A DNA stretch of 23,695 nucleotides from an uncultured Oscillospiraceae bacterium (GCA_934527255.1 CAKTAM010000020.1:1-23695); one strand, 5' to 3'. Shown: positions 1 through 7,984, counted from the stretch's first letter. A program made the numbers and translations. The notes: generated by a model not told the origin, from the letters alone.

Positions 1-51
1 GTTCCATACTGTTCCATCCCTTTTCTCCCGCGTGCGGCGGGCGGTGTTTGT

Positions 52-81
52 CCGGCGGCACGCCGTGGGGCGTGCCGTCGG
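52..81 (-). terminator. Hairpin just downstream of the SGNH-family gene; weak terminator candidate
   Basis: A 13-bp stem (52-64 with 69-81, one G-T pair, 4-nt loop) starts 3 bases beyond the stop codon of the minus-strand gene. Read on the minus strand, it is followed by ACAAACACC and not by a T tract, so it is not a canonical intrinsic terminator. It could protect the 3' end of the mRNA or act with a termination factor. Bases 1-51 contain only a short direct repeat (GTTCCAT twice) and no supported gene. Confidence 0.35.
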
Positions 82-84
82 TGT

Positions 85-1194
85 TTACAAAATATCGTTG
101 GGGTCGGCCAGCACACGGGCGTTTTCCGCCTGCTGCAGCAAAGCGTCCAGTGCTGCCGCGTCGGTGTACTGTGCCAGGCAGCTGCTCTGTTGCAGCATGG
201 CCAGCAGCATTTTGCAGTACACGGCGTCACCGGCGTGAAAGCCGTCGACAAACTCGGCGTCCTGTGTGTCGGGCATCCCGGTAAAATCATAGCACTCCAT
301 GTCGAAAATGTCAAATATTTCCAGAATTTCCCCGTAAATGGCGTCCATGTAGGCATAGCGGCCGCTTTCCAGCATGGCCTGCCGGATGCCGGGGGCGTAC
401 GGCGGCAGATACCCCACGACCTGAATGCCCTGTTCGCTGCACCATCCCAGCAGCTCGTGCAGGATGTTCAGCGCGCCCGCGCTGACCTCTTCGCCGTACT
501 GAAACCGGTTGCTGCCGTCGGCAATGCGTCCGCGGGCATCCGAAAACGTCAGATCGACCGCGCCGTCGGCCGCCTGCGCGCCATAGCGGTAGCTGCCGTC
601 GCTTAAAAAGCCGCTGCCGCGCACGCGGGCGGGCACCCCGATAACACGTTCATCCGCCTGCAGCAGCCGCAGCAGGTTTATTTTTCCCTCCCCGCAGTGG
701 TGCAGAAACGATTCCAGCATGGCAAGCGGCCGCACGGCATCCACGGTGGGGGCATAGTCGGCGTCGCTGGTGACGGCGGCATCCCATTCGGCGTTGAAAA
801 AGTACTGATCCAGCCCGACGATCAGGGTTCGGGGCAGCTTTTCCGGCGGCAGGCTCTGCAAAAACGGCAGCATCTGCCCCAGTGTGCTCACAGCGCCCCC
901 CGCATTGTAAAAATCGCCGTCGGGAAACATGGCGGCGCGAAACTGCATGGTGCGGCTGGTGCCCAGCACCAGCAGCTCGGCCCCGCGCGCGGCGGCCGTC
1001 TCGCTTTTCAGCTGGGCGGTGGCGTTGGTGCGGTAGTTCAGCTCAAAGCGCAGGGGCTCGCCGTCGGCCATGCGGGCAGCGACATCAGAAATGCGGCACA
1101 TTTCGCCGCTTGCGGCCAGCGCGCCCAGCATTGCGGCGGCCAGCAGCACGACCGGCAGCAAAAAAGCGGTCAGGCGCAGCAGAAAACGTTTCAT
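85..1194 (-). CDS. SGNH-hydrolase/DltD-like membrane-anchored protein partnered with MBOAT
   Basis: Predicted 369-residue envelope protein. Residues 5-28 form one hydrophobic signal-anchor, so the rest should lie outside the membrane. The motif LGTSR (77-81) places a candidate nucleophile Ser80 after the first strand, as in SGNH hydrolases. Asn97 follows in FYNAGG, and DGFH (317-320) supplies the usual C-terminal Asp-x-x-His pair. The start at 1194 was chosen because GAGGAGG sits about 4 bases upstream on the minus strand; a longer frame from 1218 would bury that ribosome site. It lies 69 bases after the MBOAT gene on the same strand, matching the common MBOAT plus DltD/AlgJ/AlgX-like pairing in which the MBOAT exports an acyl group and the SGNH partner transfers it to a polymer. 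Family and partnership are inferred from motifs; the acceptor polymer cannot be told. Confidence 0.75.
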   Translation of the reverse strand: MKRFLLRLTAFLLPVVLLAAAMLGALAASGEMCRISDVAARMADGEPLRFELNYRTNATAQLKSETAAARGAELLVLGTSRTMQFRAAMFPDGDFYNAGGAVSTLGQMLPFLQSLPPEKLPRTLIVGLDQYFFNAEWDAAVTSDADYAPTVDAVRPLAMLESFLHHCGEGKINLLRLLQADERVIGVPARVRGSGFLSDGSYRYGAQAADGAVDLTFSDARGRIADGSNRFQYGEEVSAGALNILHELLGWCSEQGIQVVGYLPPYAPGIRQAMLESGRYAYMDAIYGEILEIFDIFDMECYDFTGMPDTQDAEFVDGFHAGDAVYCKMLLAMLQQSSCLAQYTDAAALDALLQQAENARVLADPNDIL

Positions 1195-1263
1195 ACGGTC
1201 CTCCTCACCGGCGGGCAAAGGGGGCTTTTCGGGCGCGCCGCAGCGTCGGCCGGAAAAAGGCCC

Positions 1264-2829
1264 TTAAAATTGAAAATAGATGGGCGCGCCGGTATCCACG
1301 CCGAAAAACAGAATGCACAGCGCAATGCCCCAGCCCAGCGCCAGCCGCGCCCAGGGGGCCAGCCCAAGCACCCAGTCCTCCAGCCCGGCGGGGCGGCTTT
1401 TCCAGTCGGCAAAGGCGACGACCGCCAGCAAAAACACCATGCGCAGCAGATAGCCGACATCAAAGCGCAGCAGCACCAGCGCTTCCTTCCACGGCTGCAG
1501 CTGCAGGGTAAAATCGGCCGCGATCTTGCGCAAAATGCTCCATACCGTGGCCAACTGCGCCGGGGCCTCGGCGCTGGTGCTGCTGCCCACACGGAAAAAC
1601 ACCCACGCAAAGGCCGTCAGCGCAAAAATAAATACGACCCGCAGCAGGGCAAACACCGGCGCGGTGCGCGGCAGCCGGGTGCGTGACTCCCACCGCCGCC
1701 ACAGCCCGTCGCGCAGGCGTGCCGTCAGGCGGCCGATGCACTGGTACAGCCCGTGCAGCAGCCCCCATGCCGCAAAGCACAGGTTGGCCCCGTGCCAAAG
1801 CCCGCTGACGGCAAACGTGACCAGCAGGTTGAACAGCTGCCGCGGGCGGGCACAGCGGCTGCCGCCCAGAGGAATATACACATAGTCGCGCAGCCAGCCG
1901 GAAAGGCTGATATGCCAGCGCGACCAGAACGTACGGAAGCTGCCGGAAAAATACGGCTGCCGGAAGTTCTGCGTGACCTGCAGTCCCAGCAGCAGCGCCG
2001 TGCCCCGCGCCAGATTGGAGTACCCGGCAAAATCGCAGTAGATCTGCAGCGAATACAGTACGGCGCACACCAGCAGCGATAGCCCGCTGACGGCGGCGGG
2101 ATGATCGAACCCGGCATCGACAAAGCTGCCCAGAATGTTGGCGACCGTCAGCTTTTCAAACAGGCCCCACACCGCAAGGATCACCCCGGCGGCGGCCTGC
2201 CGCTCATCAAAGCGGCGTGGGGCGCGCAGCTGCGGCAGCAGGGCGGCGGGGCGTTCAATGGGGCCGGTCAGCATCAGAGAAAAAAACGTGACGCTGACGG
2301 CATAATAGCCAAGGTGCGTTTCGGCACGGCAGCGGCCTGCGGCCACATCGGCCAGATAGCTGACGGTCTGCAGCGTATAATAGCTGACGCCGAACGGCAG
2401 CGCCAGCCGCTGCAGCGCCGCGGCGGCGGGCAGCCCCAGCAGCCCGGCCAGAAAGCCGGAATATTTGTAAAACAGCAGAAAGCTCAGGCACAGCAGACAG
2501 CCGACGGCCAGCGTCAGCCGCTGCACGGCGCGGCGGGCATTTTTCTGCCGCAGGCGCTGCAGCACCAGCGCGCCGCCCCAGCTGACGAGCACCGGCACCA
2601 CCAGCGCAAACGCCAGCCGCAGGCTGCCGCTGACTGCGTAAAACAGCAGGTCGGCCGCCAGCAGGCAGCACCAGCGCAGCCGATGGGGAAGCGCCCAGTA
2701 CAGCGCGAATACCACGGCAAAAAAGCCCCAGAACGCAAAACGGGTGAACAGCGTGGCGCATCCCTCCCCAGCAAAAAGCGTCCGCGCCGCCCCCAAAAAG
2801 CAAAAAGGGCGGCAAAACGGCCGAATCAT
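1264..2829 (-). CDS. MBOAT-family O-acyltransferase (AlgI/DltB/PatA-like)
   Basis: Polytopic membrane protein of up to 521 residues with about ten hydrophobic segments. Family landmarks are DFAGYSNLARG (266-276), FWSRWHISLSGWLRDYVY (301-318) and LWHGAN (344-349), followed by WGLLHG with His359, the histidine position regarded as catalytic in MBOATs. Such proteins move acyl groups, often acetyl, across the membrane for O-acylation of wall or exopolysaccharide. The next gene on the strand is its likely SGNH partner. The start is uncertain. The first ATG is at 2829, but a promoter at 2836-2865 would begin the transcript right there. Family N-termini usually begin close to the LFxxFxF motif, which here starts at residue 27, a CTG codon at 2751 preceded by GGGGAGGG. 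A nearby ATG at 2761 is out of frame. Initiation at CTG 2751 is therefore a serious alternative. Confidence 0.88.
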   Translation of the reverse strand: MIRPFCRPFCFLGAARTLFAGEGCATLFTRFAFWGFFAVVFALYWALPHRLRWCCLLAADLLFYAVSGSLRLAFALVVPVLVSWGGALVLQRLRQKNARRAVQRLTLAVGCLLCLSFLLFYKYSGFLAGLLGLPAAAALQRLALPFGVSYYTLQTVSYLADVAAGRCRAETHLGYYAVSVTFFSLMLTGPIERPAALLPQLRAPRRFDERQAAAGVILAVWGLFEKLTVANILGSFVDAGFDHPAAVSGLSLLVCAVLYSLQIYCDFAGYSNLARGTALLLGLQVTQNFRQPYFSGSFRTFWSRWHISLSGWLRDYVYIPLGGSRCARPRQLFNLLVTFAVSGLWHGANLCFAAWGLLHGLYQCIGRLTARLRDGLWRRWESRTRLPRTAPVFALLRVVFIFALTAFAWVFFRVGSSTSAEAPAQLATVWSILRKIAADFTLQLQPWKEALVLLRFDVGYLLRMVFLLAVVAFADWKSRPAGLEDWVLGLAPWARLALGWGIALCILFFGVDTGAPIYFQF

Positions 2830-2835
2830 ATTTTT

Positions 2836-2865
2836 ATTTTACCATAGAAACCGCCGCCGTGTAAA
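2836..2865 (-). promoter_or_regulatory. Sigma-A type promoter for the MBOAT-SGNH pair
   Basis: Read on the minus strand, TTTACA (2860-2865) is followed after 18 bases by TAAAAT (2836-2841), with an extended -10 TG dinucleotide one base upstream. Transcription would begin at about 2829, which makes the ATG at 2829 effectively leaderless and favours a start further inside the frame. Confidence 0.55.
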
Positions 2866-2878
2866 CCCCGGCGCGGGA

Positions 2879-2913
2879 GGCCCGGCCGCTGTACCGCAGG
2901 GAATTGCCGGGCC
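2879..2913. repeat. 8-bp inverted repeat in the divergent intergenic region
   Basis: GGCCCGGC (2879-2886) and GCCGGGCC (2906-2913) are perfect inverted copies 19 bases apart, lying between the divergent MBOAT and gltX promoters. It could be an operator, but GC-rich DNA makes such repeats common by chance. The rest of the 2830-3146 gap holds only the two promoters and the gltX leader; I see no gene or T-box there. Confidence 0.25.
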
Positions 2914-3035
2914 GGCTGGCCGATTTGCCGCCGCCGTCCGGCTGTGCTGGTGCCCGGCGTGGGGCACAGGCGTGCGGTCCGCCCGGGCATCGGGGCAGAA
3001 AAGCCCCATTCCGCCGGGCAAGGCCGCGTTGAGAA

Positions 3036-3064
3036 TTGACAAACCCGGGGCAAAGCGCTACAAT
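3036..3064 (+). promoter_or_regulatory. Consensus sigma-A promoter for gltX
   Basis: TTGACA (3036-3041) and TACAAT (3059-3064) are separated by exactly 17 bases. Transcription should start near 3071, giving a leader of about 75 bases with no visible T-box or other riboswitch fold before the ribosome site AAGGAGA (3131-3137). Confidence 0.75.
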
Positions 3065-3146
3065 AAGAAAGCTGTAAAAGAACGCGGCAGCCCGGCGACG
3101 GCGGCCGCTTACAAAACCTGTAGCATATGTAAGGAGAGCAGCTGTT

Positions 3147-4601
3147 ATGGCCGAAAAGAAAACACGCACCCGTTTTGCCCCCAGCCCGACGGGCTATATG
3201 CACGTGGGCAACCTGCGCACCGCCCTGTACGCCTTTTTGAAGGCGCGCAGCGACAACGGCACGTTTATTCTGCGTATTGAGGATACCGACCAGGAGCGCT
3301 ATGTGGAGGGCGCGGTGGATGTCATCTACAACACCCTGCGGCAGACCGGCCTTCTTTGGGATGAGGGCCCCGACATCGGCGGCCCCTGCGGCCCTTATGT
3401 GCAAAGCGAGCGCATGGGCATTTTCAAGGGCTATGCCGAGCAGCTGGTGCGCGAGGGCAAGGCCTATTACTGCTTCTGTGACGAGCATCGCCTGGAGGAG
3501 GTGCGCACCATCCAGAAAGCCAGCGGCCAGACCCCGCACTATGACGGCCACTGCCGCAACCTTACCCCGGAGCAGGTGCAGGAAAAGCTGGATGCCGGTG
3601 TGCCCTATGTCATCCGCCAGAAGATCCCCACCGAAGGCACCATTGGCTTTGACGATGCCGTGTACGGTCACATCGAGGTGGATGTCACCACGCTGGACGA
3701 TCAGATCCTGCTGAAAACGGACGGCATGCCCACCTACAACTTTGCCAACGTCATTGATGACCATCTGATGGGCATCACCCATGTGATCCGCGGCAACGAA
3801 TACCTTTCCAGCACGCCCAAGTACAACCTGCTGTATCAGGATTTTGGCTGGGAGATCCCGCAGTACATCCACTGCCCGCCGGTCATGAAGGATGCGCAGA
3901 ACAAGCTTTCCAAGCGCAACGGCGACGCCAGCTATCAGGATCTCATCGCCAAGGGCTACCTGTCCGAGGCCATCCTCAACTATATCCTGCTGCTGGGCTG
4001 GAGCCCCAAGGGCGAGCAGGAGATGTTCACCCTGCAGGAGATGATCGACAATTTCACCGTGGAGGGCATCTGCAAAAGCCCCGCCATCTTCGACCCGGAG
4101 AAGCTGCGCTTCCTCAACGGCGAATACATCCGCAAAATGACGCCGGAGCAGTTCTATCAGGCGGCGCTGCCTTATATGCAGCAGGCCGTCCATGTGCCGT
4201 GCGACCTGCAGCTGCTGGCCAGCCTGCTGCAGAAGCGTACGGAGGTGCTGGGGGAGATCCCCGAGCAGATCGATTTCATCGACGCTCTGCCGACCTATTC
4301 CAACGAGCTGTACACCAGCAAAAAGATGAAGACCAACCCCGAAAACTCGAAAACGGCGCTGCAGCAGATCCTGCCGGTGCTGGAGGCCATTCCGGAGGAA
4401 AAGTGGGATCAGGAGACCATCCACACCGCGCTGTTTGCGCTGATCGAGCAGCTGGGCGTGAAAAACGGGCTGATCCTGTGGCCGCTGCGCGTGGCGCTTT
4501 CGGGCAAGCAGTTTACGCCCGGCGGCGGCATTGAGCTGGCGGTGGTGCTGGGCCGTGAGCAGACGCTGCAGCGCGTCAAAAGCGGCATCGCCCAGCTGTA
4601 A
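3147..4601 (+). CDS. gltX: Glutamyl-tRNA synthetase (class I)
   Basis: Cytoplasmic enzyme that attaches glutamate to tRNA(Glu), 484 residues, normal length for the bacterial discriminating or non-discriminating enzyme. The N-terminus FAPSPTGYMHVGNLRTAL contains the HIGH-equivalent HVGN (19-22), and KLSKR (253-257) is the KMSKS-equivalent ATP-binding loop. LRIEDTDQERY, the catalytic-domain GluRS signature, lies shortly after the first motif, and a helical anticodon-binding region fills the C-terminal third. The ATG at 3147 has AAGGAGA 9 bases upstream, and the family N-terminus begins right after it. The gene has its own promoter and terminator, so it appears monocistronic. Whether it also misacylates tRNA(Gln), which is common in Firmicutes relying on GatCAB, cannot be told here. 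Confidence 0.97.
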   Translation: MAEKKTRTRFAPSPTGYMHVGNLRTALYAFLKARSDNGTFILRIEDTDQERYVEGAVDVIYNTLRQTGLLWDEGPDIGGPCGPYVQSERMGIFKGYAEQLVREGKAYYCFCDEHRLEEVRTIQKASGQTPHYDGHCRNLTPEQVQEKLDAGVPYVIRQKIPTEGTIGFDDAVYGHIEVDVTTLDDQILLKTDGMPTYNFANVIDDHLMGITHVIRGNEYLSSTPKYNLLYQDFGWEIPQYIHCPPVMKDAQNKLSKRNGDASYQDLIAKGYLSEAILNYILLLGWSPKGEQEMFTLQEMIDNFTVEGICKSPAIFDPEKLRFLNGEYIRKMTPEQFYQAALPYMQQAVHVPCDLQLLASLLQKRTEVLGEIPEQIDFIDALPTYSNELYTSKKMKTNPENSKTALQQILPVLEAIPEEKWDQETIHTALFALIEQLGVKNGLILWPLRVALSGKQFTPGGGIELAVVLGREQTLQRVKSGIAQL

Positions 4602-4641
4602 GCCAAAGAAAAAAGCATTTTTCTGAAAAAGCGGAGCAAAG

Positions 4642-4693
4642 CGCCGTCGGGTGCGGCTGCCTGTCGGCGGCCCGCGGCCCGGCGGCGTTTTTT
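4642..4693 (+). terminator. Rho-independent terminator after gltX
   Basis: CGCCGTCGGG (4642-4651) pairs with CCCGGCGGCG (4678-4687) with one G-T pair, and six T residues follow (4688-4693). The 26-base interior can form a further GC-rich helix. It separates gltX from the glycosidase gene. No clear promoter for the glycosidase was found in the remaining short gap. Confidence 0.7.
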
Positions 4694-4729
4694 AGAAAAG
4701 AGAACGACCAGGAAAAAAGGAGAACCACG

Positions 4730-6688
4730 ATGGAGAGAACCGTTTATGCGCCGCACTCGGCCAACGCGCCCCGTTTGAAGACCGACGCTTTCTTTTCGGA
4801 TGACGCCAATACCTACCGTTACCGCGGCTTTGTCGACCGTGCCACGCGCTTTGTGGAAGAATTCCAGCTGCTGCGGCCGGAGCTGTGGCGGCGCTTTGTG
4901 CAGCAGTTCCGCGAGGAGGCCGACAACGATGCCGGCTGGCGCGGCGAGTACTGGGGCAAAATGATGCGCGGCGCCTGCTTTACCTGGGCTTATACCCGCG
5001 ACGAAAAGCTGTATGCACTGCTGACGCAGACGGTGCAGGATATGATGGACAGTCAGGATGAGCTGGGGCGCATCAGCACCTATGGCGTTCCGTATGAGTT
5101 TGACGGCTGGGATATGTGGAGCCGCAAGTATGTGCTGCTGGGTATGCAGTATTATCTGGAAATCTGCACCGACGAGGCGTTTGCACAGCGCATTGTCGTG
5201 TGCATGTGCCGCCAGCTGGATTATATCATTGCCCACATCGGTGAGGGCGAGGGCAAAAAGCCCATCACCTCGGCCACCCGTAACTGGCGCGGGATGAACT
5301 CCTGCTCCATTCTGGAGCCGGTCGTTCGCCTGTACAATCTGACGCAGCGTCAGGAATACCTGGACTTTGCCGCCTATATCGTGCGGCTGGGCGGCACCGA
5401 TGTCAACAACCTGTTCGAGCTGGCCTATGAGGATGATTTCTACCCCTACCAGTACCCGGTGACCAAGGCCTACGAGATGACCTCCTGCTTTGAGGGCCTG
5501 CTGGAATACTACCGCGCGACCGGCGAGACCCGCTGGCGGGATGCCGTGGTGCACTTTGCCGACAAGGTGTTGGAAAGCGATTTTACCATTATTGGCAGCA
5601 GCGGCTGCACGCATGAGCTGTTCGATCATTCCACCGTGCGGCAGGCCAACACCACCAATGGCAGCATCCAACAGGAGACCTGTGTTACCGTCACGCTGAT
5701 GAAATTCTTCTGGCAGCTGACCCTGCTGACGGGCGACAGCAAATATGTCGATGCCTTTGAAATTTCGCTGTACAACGCCTATTACGGGGCCATCAACACC
5801 GAAAAGGTGGTCGACCCCAGTATCACTGCACGGCATCCGGACTGGCGCATGGCGCCGCTGCCGTTTGACAGCTACAGCCCGCTGACAGCCGGTATGCGCG
5901 GCAAAGAGATCGGCGGTCTGATGCTGATGTCGGATAAACATTATTACGGCTGCTGCGCCTGTATCGGCAGTGCAGGCAACGGGCTGGTGCCCAAAATGCA
6001 GTGGATGACCAGCCGCGAAGGCTTTGTCATGAACCTGTACATTGACGGTACGCTGACGGGCACCACCAGCGCCGGGCAGGCCATTACCGTCGAAACACAG
6101 ACGGCCTACCCCGTCGAGGGCGAGGTGCGCATGACGGTGCACCTGCCTGCGCCGGAGGCGTTTGAATGGAAGCTGCGCATTCCGGCGTGGAGCAGCCGCA
6201 CCGCGTTGACCCTCAACGGCCAGCCGGTGGAGGTCACGGCCGGATATACCGCCCTGCAGCGCACCTGGCAGGAGGGGGACGAGCTGGTGCTGACGCTGGA
6301 TATGCGCACGCGCGCGCTGCGCCCCACCCCCTATGGGCACGACATCCTGATGAACAAGACGGTGTGGAACCGGAACTATATGGTCGCCACCTATGACCGG
6401 GAGGATCCGCTGGCCAAGCGCCACATCGCACTGCTGCGCGGGCCGCTGGTGCTGGCGCAGGAAAACCGCCTTGGCTACAGCGTGGATACCCCCATTTCGG
6501 TGGCGGTGGATGCCGACGGCACCGTGGCCGTGCAGCGCCCGGCACAGGATACCGCACCGTACCCGCATCTGCTTGAGCTGAGCGTTCCGCTGACGGACGG
6601 CGGCCGGATGACCGTGACGGATTATGCATCGGCCGGCAAGCTCTGGAATGAAAAGAGCAAGATGGCCGTATGGATGCTGACGGAGTAA
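4730..6688 (+). CDS. GH127/DUF1680-family glycosidase, beta-L-arabinofuranosidase-like
   Basis: Cytoplasmic-looking protein of 652 residues without a signal peptide, close to the length of the characterised bifidobacterial enzyme HypBA1 (about 658). The first two thirds resemble an (alpha/alpha)6 barrel and the end is beta-sandwich-like. The zinc-thiolate catalytic set is visible: Glu316 and Cys318 in ETC, then Cys408-Cys409 in GCC, matching Glu338, Cys340, Cys417 and Cys418 of HypBA1 as I remember them. The family uses a cysteine nucleophile to release beta-L-arabinofuranose from plant glycans. The start has AAGGAG about 7 bases upstream. The lack of export signal suggests it acts on imported oligosaccharides. 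Substrate is inferred from the family; related GH families with similar folds (GH137, GH142, GH146) are alternatives. Confidence 0.85.
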   Translation: MERTVYAPHSANAPRLKTDAFFSDDANTYRYRGFVDRATRFVEEFQLLRPELWRRFVQQFREEADNDAGWRGEYWGKMMRGACFTWAYTRDEKLYALLTQTVQDMMDSQDELGRISTYGVPYEFDGWDMWSRKYVLLGMQYYLEICTDEAFAQRIVVCMCRQLDYIIAHIGEGEGKKPITSATRNWRGMNSCSILEPVVRLYNLTQRQEYLDFAAYIVRLGGTDVNNLFELAYEDDFYPYQYPVTKAYEMTSCFEGLLEYYRATGETRWRDAVVHFADKVLESDFTIIGSSGCTHELFDHSTVRQANTTNGSIQQETCVTVTLMKFFWQLTLLTGDSKYVDAFEISLYNAYYGAINTEKVVDPSITARHPDWRMAPLPFDSYSPLTAGMRGKEIGGLMLMSDKHYYGCCACIGSAGNGLVPKMQWMTSREGFVMNLYIDGTLTGTTSAGQAITVETQTAYPVEGEVRMTVHLPAPEAFEWKLRIPAWSSRTALTLNGQPVEVTAGYTALQRTWQEGDELVLTLDMRTRALRPTPYGHDILMNKTVWNRNYMVATYDREDPLAKRHIALLRGPLVLAQENRLGYSVDTPISVAVDADGTVAVQRPAQDTAPYPHLLELSVPLTDGGRMTVTDYASAGKLWNEKSKMAVWMLTE

Positions 6689-6719
6689 CGCTCCATAGAT
6701 TTCCCTGCGTTTGAAAATT

Positions 6720-6757
6720 CACCCGCATGACGTTTGCGCGTCGTGCGGGTGTTTTTT
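6720..6757 (+). terminator. Rho-independent terminator after the GH127 gene
   Basis: A 13-bp stem (6720-6732 with 6739-6751, one G-T pair, 6-base loop) is followed by six T residues (6752-6757). It ends the glycosidase transcript. It also argues against any protein starting upstream of 6820, since the longer frame opening at 6734 would begin inside this terminator. Confidence 0.88.
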
Positions 6758-6793
6758 GTGCGCTTTTTCTTTTTTTGCGTCGCTTCCTTTCGA

Positions 6794-6822
6794 TGGATTT
6801 TGCGCACCGGCGACTTTATAAT
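6794..6822 (+). promoter_or_regulatory. Probable promoter of the pilus operon
   Basis: A perfect -10 hexamer TATAAT (6817-6822) has TGGATT at the -35 position (6794-6799), 17 bases away, a poor match to TTGACA. Transcription would start near 6829, about 80 bases before the first gene. A weak -35 beside a perfect -10 suggests an activator or phase-dependent control, but no operator was recognised. Confidence 0.5.
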
Positions 6823-6907
6823 GGGTGCGGAATCGGGGGAAAGGCCCCGGCAGGCTCAGGGCGCGGTACGCGCCGGTACACAAAGGGAAAGGGCGGACAC
6901 AGAAAAC

Positions 6908-7342
6908 ATGACGGATCGGGAATTGCGAAAATTGGGCCGGGCGGCCCTATTGCAGCTGCTGCTTGCACAGCGCCGCGAAAACGAGGCGCTTGCCGCCCGG
7001 CTGCAGCAGGCGCAGGAGGAGCTGCGGCAGCGTAGGCTGTGCGTGGAAAAGGCGGGCTCGCTGGCGCAGGCATGCCTGCAGCTGAACGGTGTGTTTGAGG
7101 CGGCGCAGGCCGCGTGTGAGCAGTACATGGAAAATATGGCCCAGCGGATGGAGCCGACTTGTCCGGCTGCCGAAGTCCGCGGTGTGGCGGATATTTATTC
7201 GGCAGAGGATGCCCATCCGGCAGACGGCATCGGCCGGACGGCGCAGGCGGGAGCGGAAAGCGTCAGCTGCCGCGCAGCCGATGCCTACCCGATGGAGGCT
7301 GCCTGCCTCGCGGCAGCGGCAGGGCAGGAGGCGCGCCCATGA
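6908..7342 (+). CDS. Small coiled-coil protein heading the pilus operon; function unknown
   Basis: 144-residue soluble protein. Residues 1-50 (MTDRELRKLGRAALLQLLLA and what follows) are strongly helical and rich in Glu, Arg, Gln and Leu, typical of a coiled coil; residues 51-80 are Ala-rich helix and the tail looks disordered. I recall similar short proteins in gut Clostridia, sometimes labelled DNA repair proteins without evidence, and they start with the same MTDxELRxL pattern. That is why the start at 6908 was chosen over the longer frame from 6734, which overlaps a terminator and the promoter. The ribosome site is weak (AAAGGG about 15 bases upstream). Its stop overlaps the signal peptidase start (ATGA at 7339), implying translational coupling and a role tied to secretion or pilus assembly. 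No enzymatic motif is visible. Confidence 0.7.
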   Translation: MTDRELRKLGRAALLQLLLAQRRENEALAARLQQAQEELRQRRLCVEKAGSLAQACLQLNGVFEAAQAACEQYMENMAQRMEPTCPAAEVRGVADIYSAEDAHPADGIGRTAQAGAESVSCRAADAYPMEAACLAAAAGQEARP

Positions 7343-7968
7343 AAACGGCTGTGCTGCGCTGCCCAGCTGCCCGCGCGGCCAAAAAAGGCGCCGATCATCT
7401 GCAGCAGCCGCCCACCGCGGCCCAGCTGGAAAAGGAGCTTTGGCGCGTGCAGCAGCGCCGCCGCTGCTATTCGGCGCTGCGCTGCACCGTCTATACCCTG
7501 TTGGTTGCGGCGGCCGCGGCGGTGCTGCTGGTCACGCTGTGGCTGCCGGTGCTGCGCATATACGGCAGCTCCATGACCCCGGCGCTGCACAGCGGCGACC
7601 TGCTGCTTGCCGTCAGGACCGATGCGCTTCAGAGGGGTGACATAATAGCCTTTTACTGCAATAACGTTATTCTGGTCAAACGGGTGATCGGCCTGCCTGG
7701 CGATTGGATCGACCTTGACGCGGACGGTACGGTACGGGTCAACGGGCAGGTGTGGGAGGAACCGTATCTGGACGAAAAGGCGCTGGGTGAATGCAATATC
7801 ACCCTGCCCTTTCAGGTGCCGGACGGCCGCTGGTTCGTTCTGGGCGACCATCGCTCTACCTCGGTCGATTCCCGGCATACGGCGGTGGGCTGCATTTCGC
7901 AGGAGCAGCTTGTCGGCCGGGTGGTTTTCCGCCTTTGGCCGCTGAAGCGGCTGGGCGGCATACAGTAG
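7339..7968 (+). CDS. lepB: Type I signal peptidase of the pilus operon
   Basis: 209-residue membrane-anchored serine protease that removes signal peptides from exported proteins. A basic N-terminal cytoplasmic segment is followed by one membrane span (about 49-70). Then come box B with GSSMTP (nucleophile Ser78), box D ILVKRVIGLPGD with general base Lys114, and box E GDHRSTSVDSR (169-179). Both catalytic residues are present, unlike the non-canonical SipA proteins of some streptococcal pilus islands. The ATG at 7339 was chosen because it overlaps the preceding stop as ATGA; a longer frame from 7159 only reads through the previous gene. The next gene starts 16 bases downstream, so this enzyme is probably dedicated to the pilins that follow. 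It may be one of several signal peptidases in the cell. Confidence 0.93.
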   Translation: MKTAVLRCPAARAAKKGADHLQQPPTAAQLEKELWRVQQRRRCYSALRCTVYTLLVAAAAAVLLVTLWLPVLRIYGSSMTPALHSGDLLLAVRTDALQRGDIIAFYCNNVILVKRVIGLPGDWIDLDADGTVRVNGQVWEEPYLDEKALGECNITLPFQVPDGRWFVLGDHRSTSVDSRHTAVGCISQEQLVGRVVFRLWPLKRLGGIQ

Positions 7969-7984
7969 AAAGGAAGCGGATGCA

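Noticed and set aside
697..1686. Plus-strand 329-codon frame opposite the SGNH and MBOAT genes
   Set aside because: Gln/Gly/Arg/His-rich shadow sequence crossing the junction of two real genes.
3065..3146. T-box or other riboswitch ahead of gltX
   Set aside because: The leader is only about 75 bases, without a T-box sequence or an antiterminator/terminator pair.
2826..4424. Minus-strand 532-codon open frame opposite gltX
   Set aside because: Its product is a Leu/Val/His/Ala-rich string with no domain, and it lies antisense to a certain gene. GC-biased third positions in gltX remove stops from this frame.
4409..6568. Minus-strand 719-codon open frame opposite the GH127 gene
   Set aside because: Antisense shadow of a well-supported enzyme. 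It spans the gltX end and the terminator at 4642-4693, and shows no family motif.
6734..6907. N-terminal extension of the coiled-coil protein from ATG 6734
   Set aside because: It would start inside a strong terminator hairpin and span the likely promoter and transcription start; the family-like N-terminus begins at 6908.
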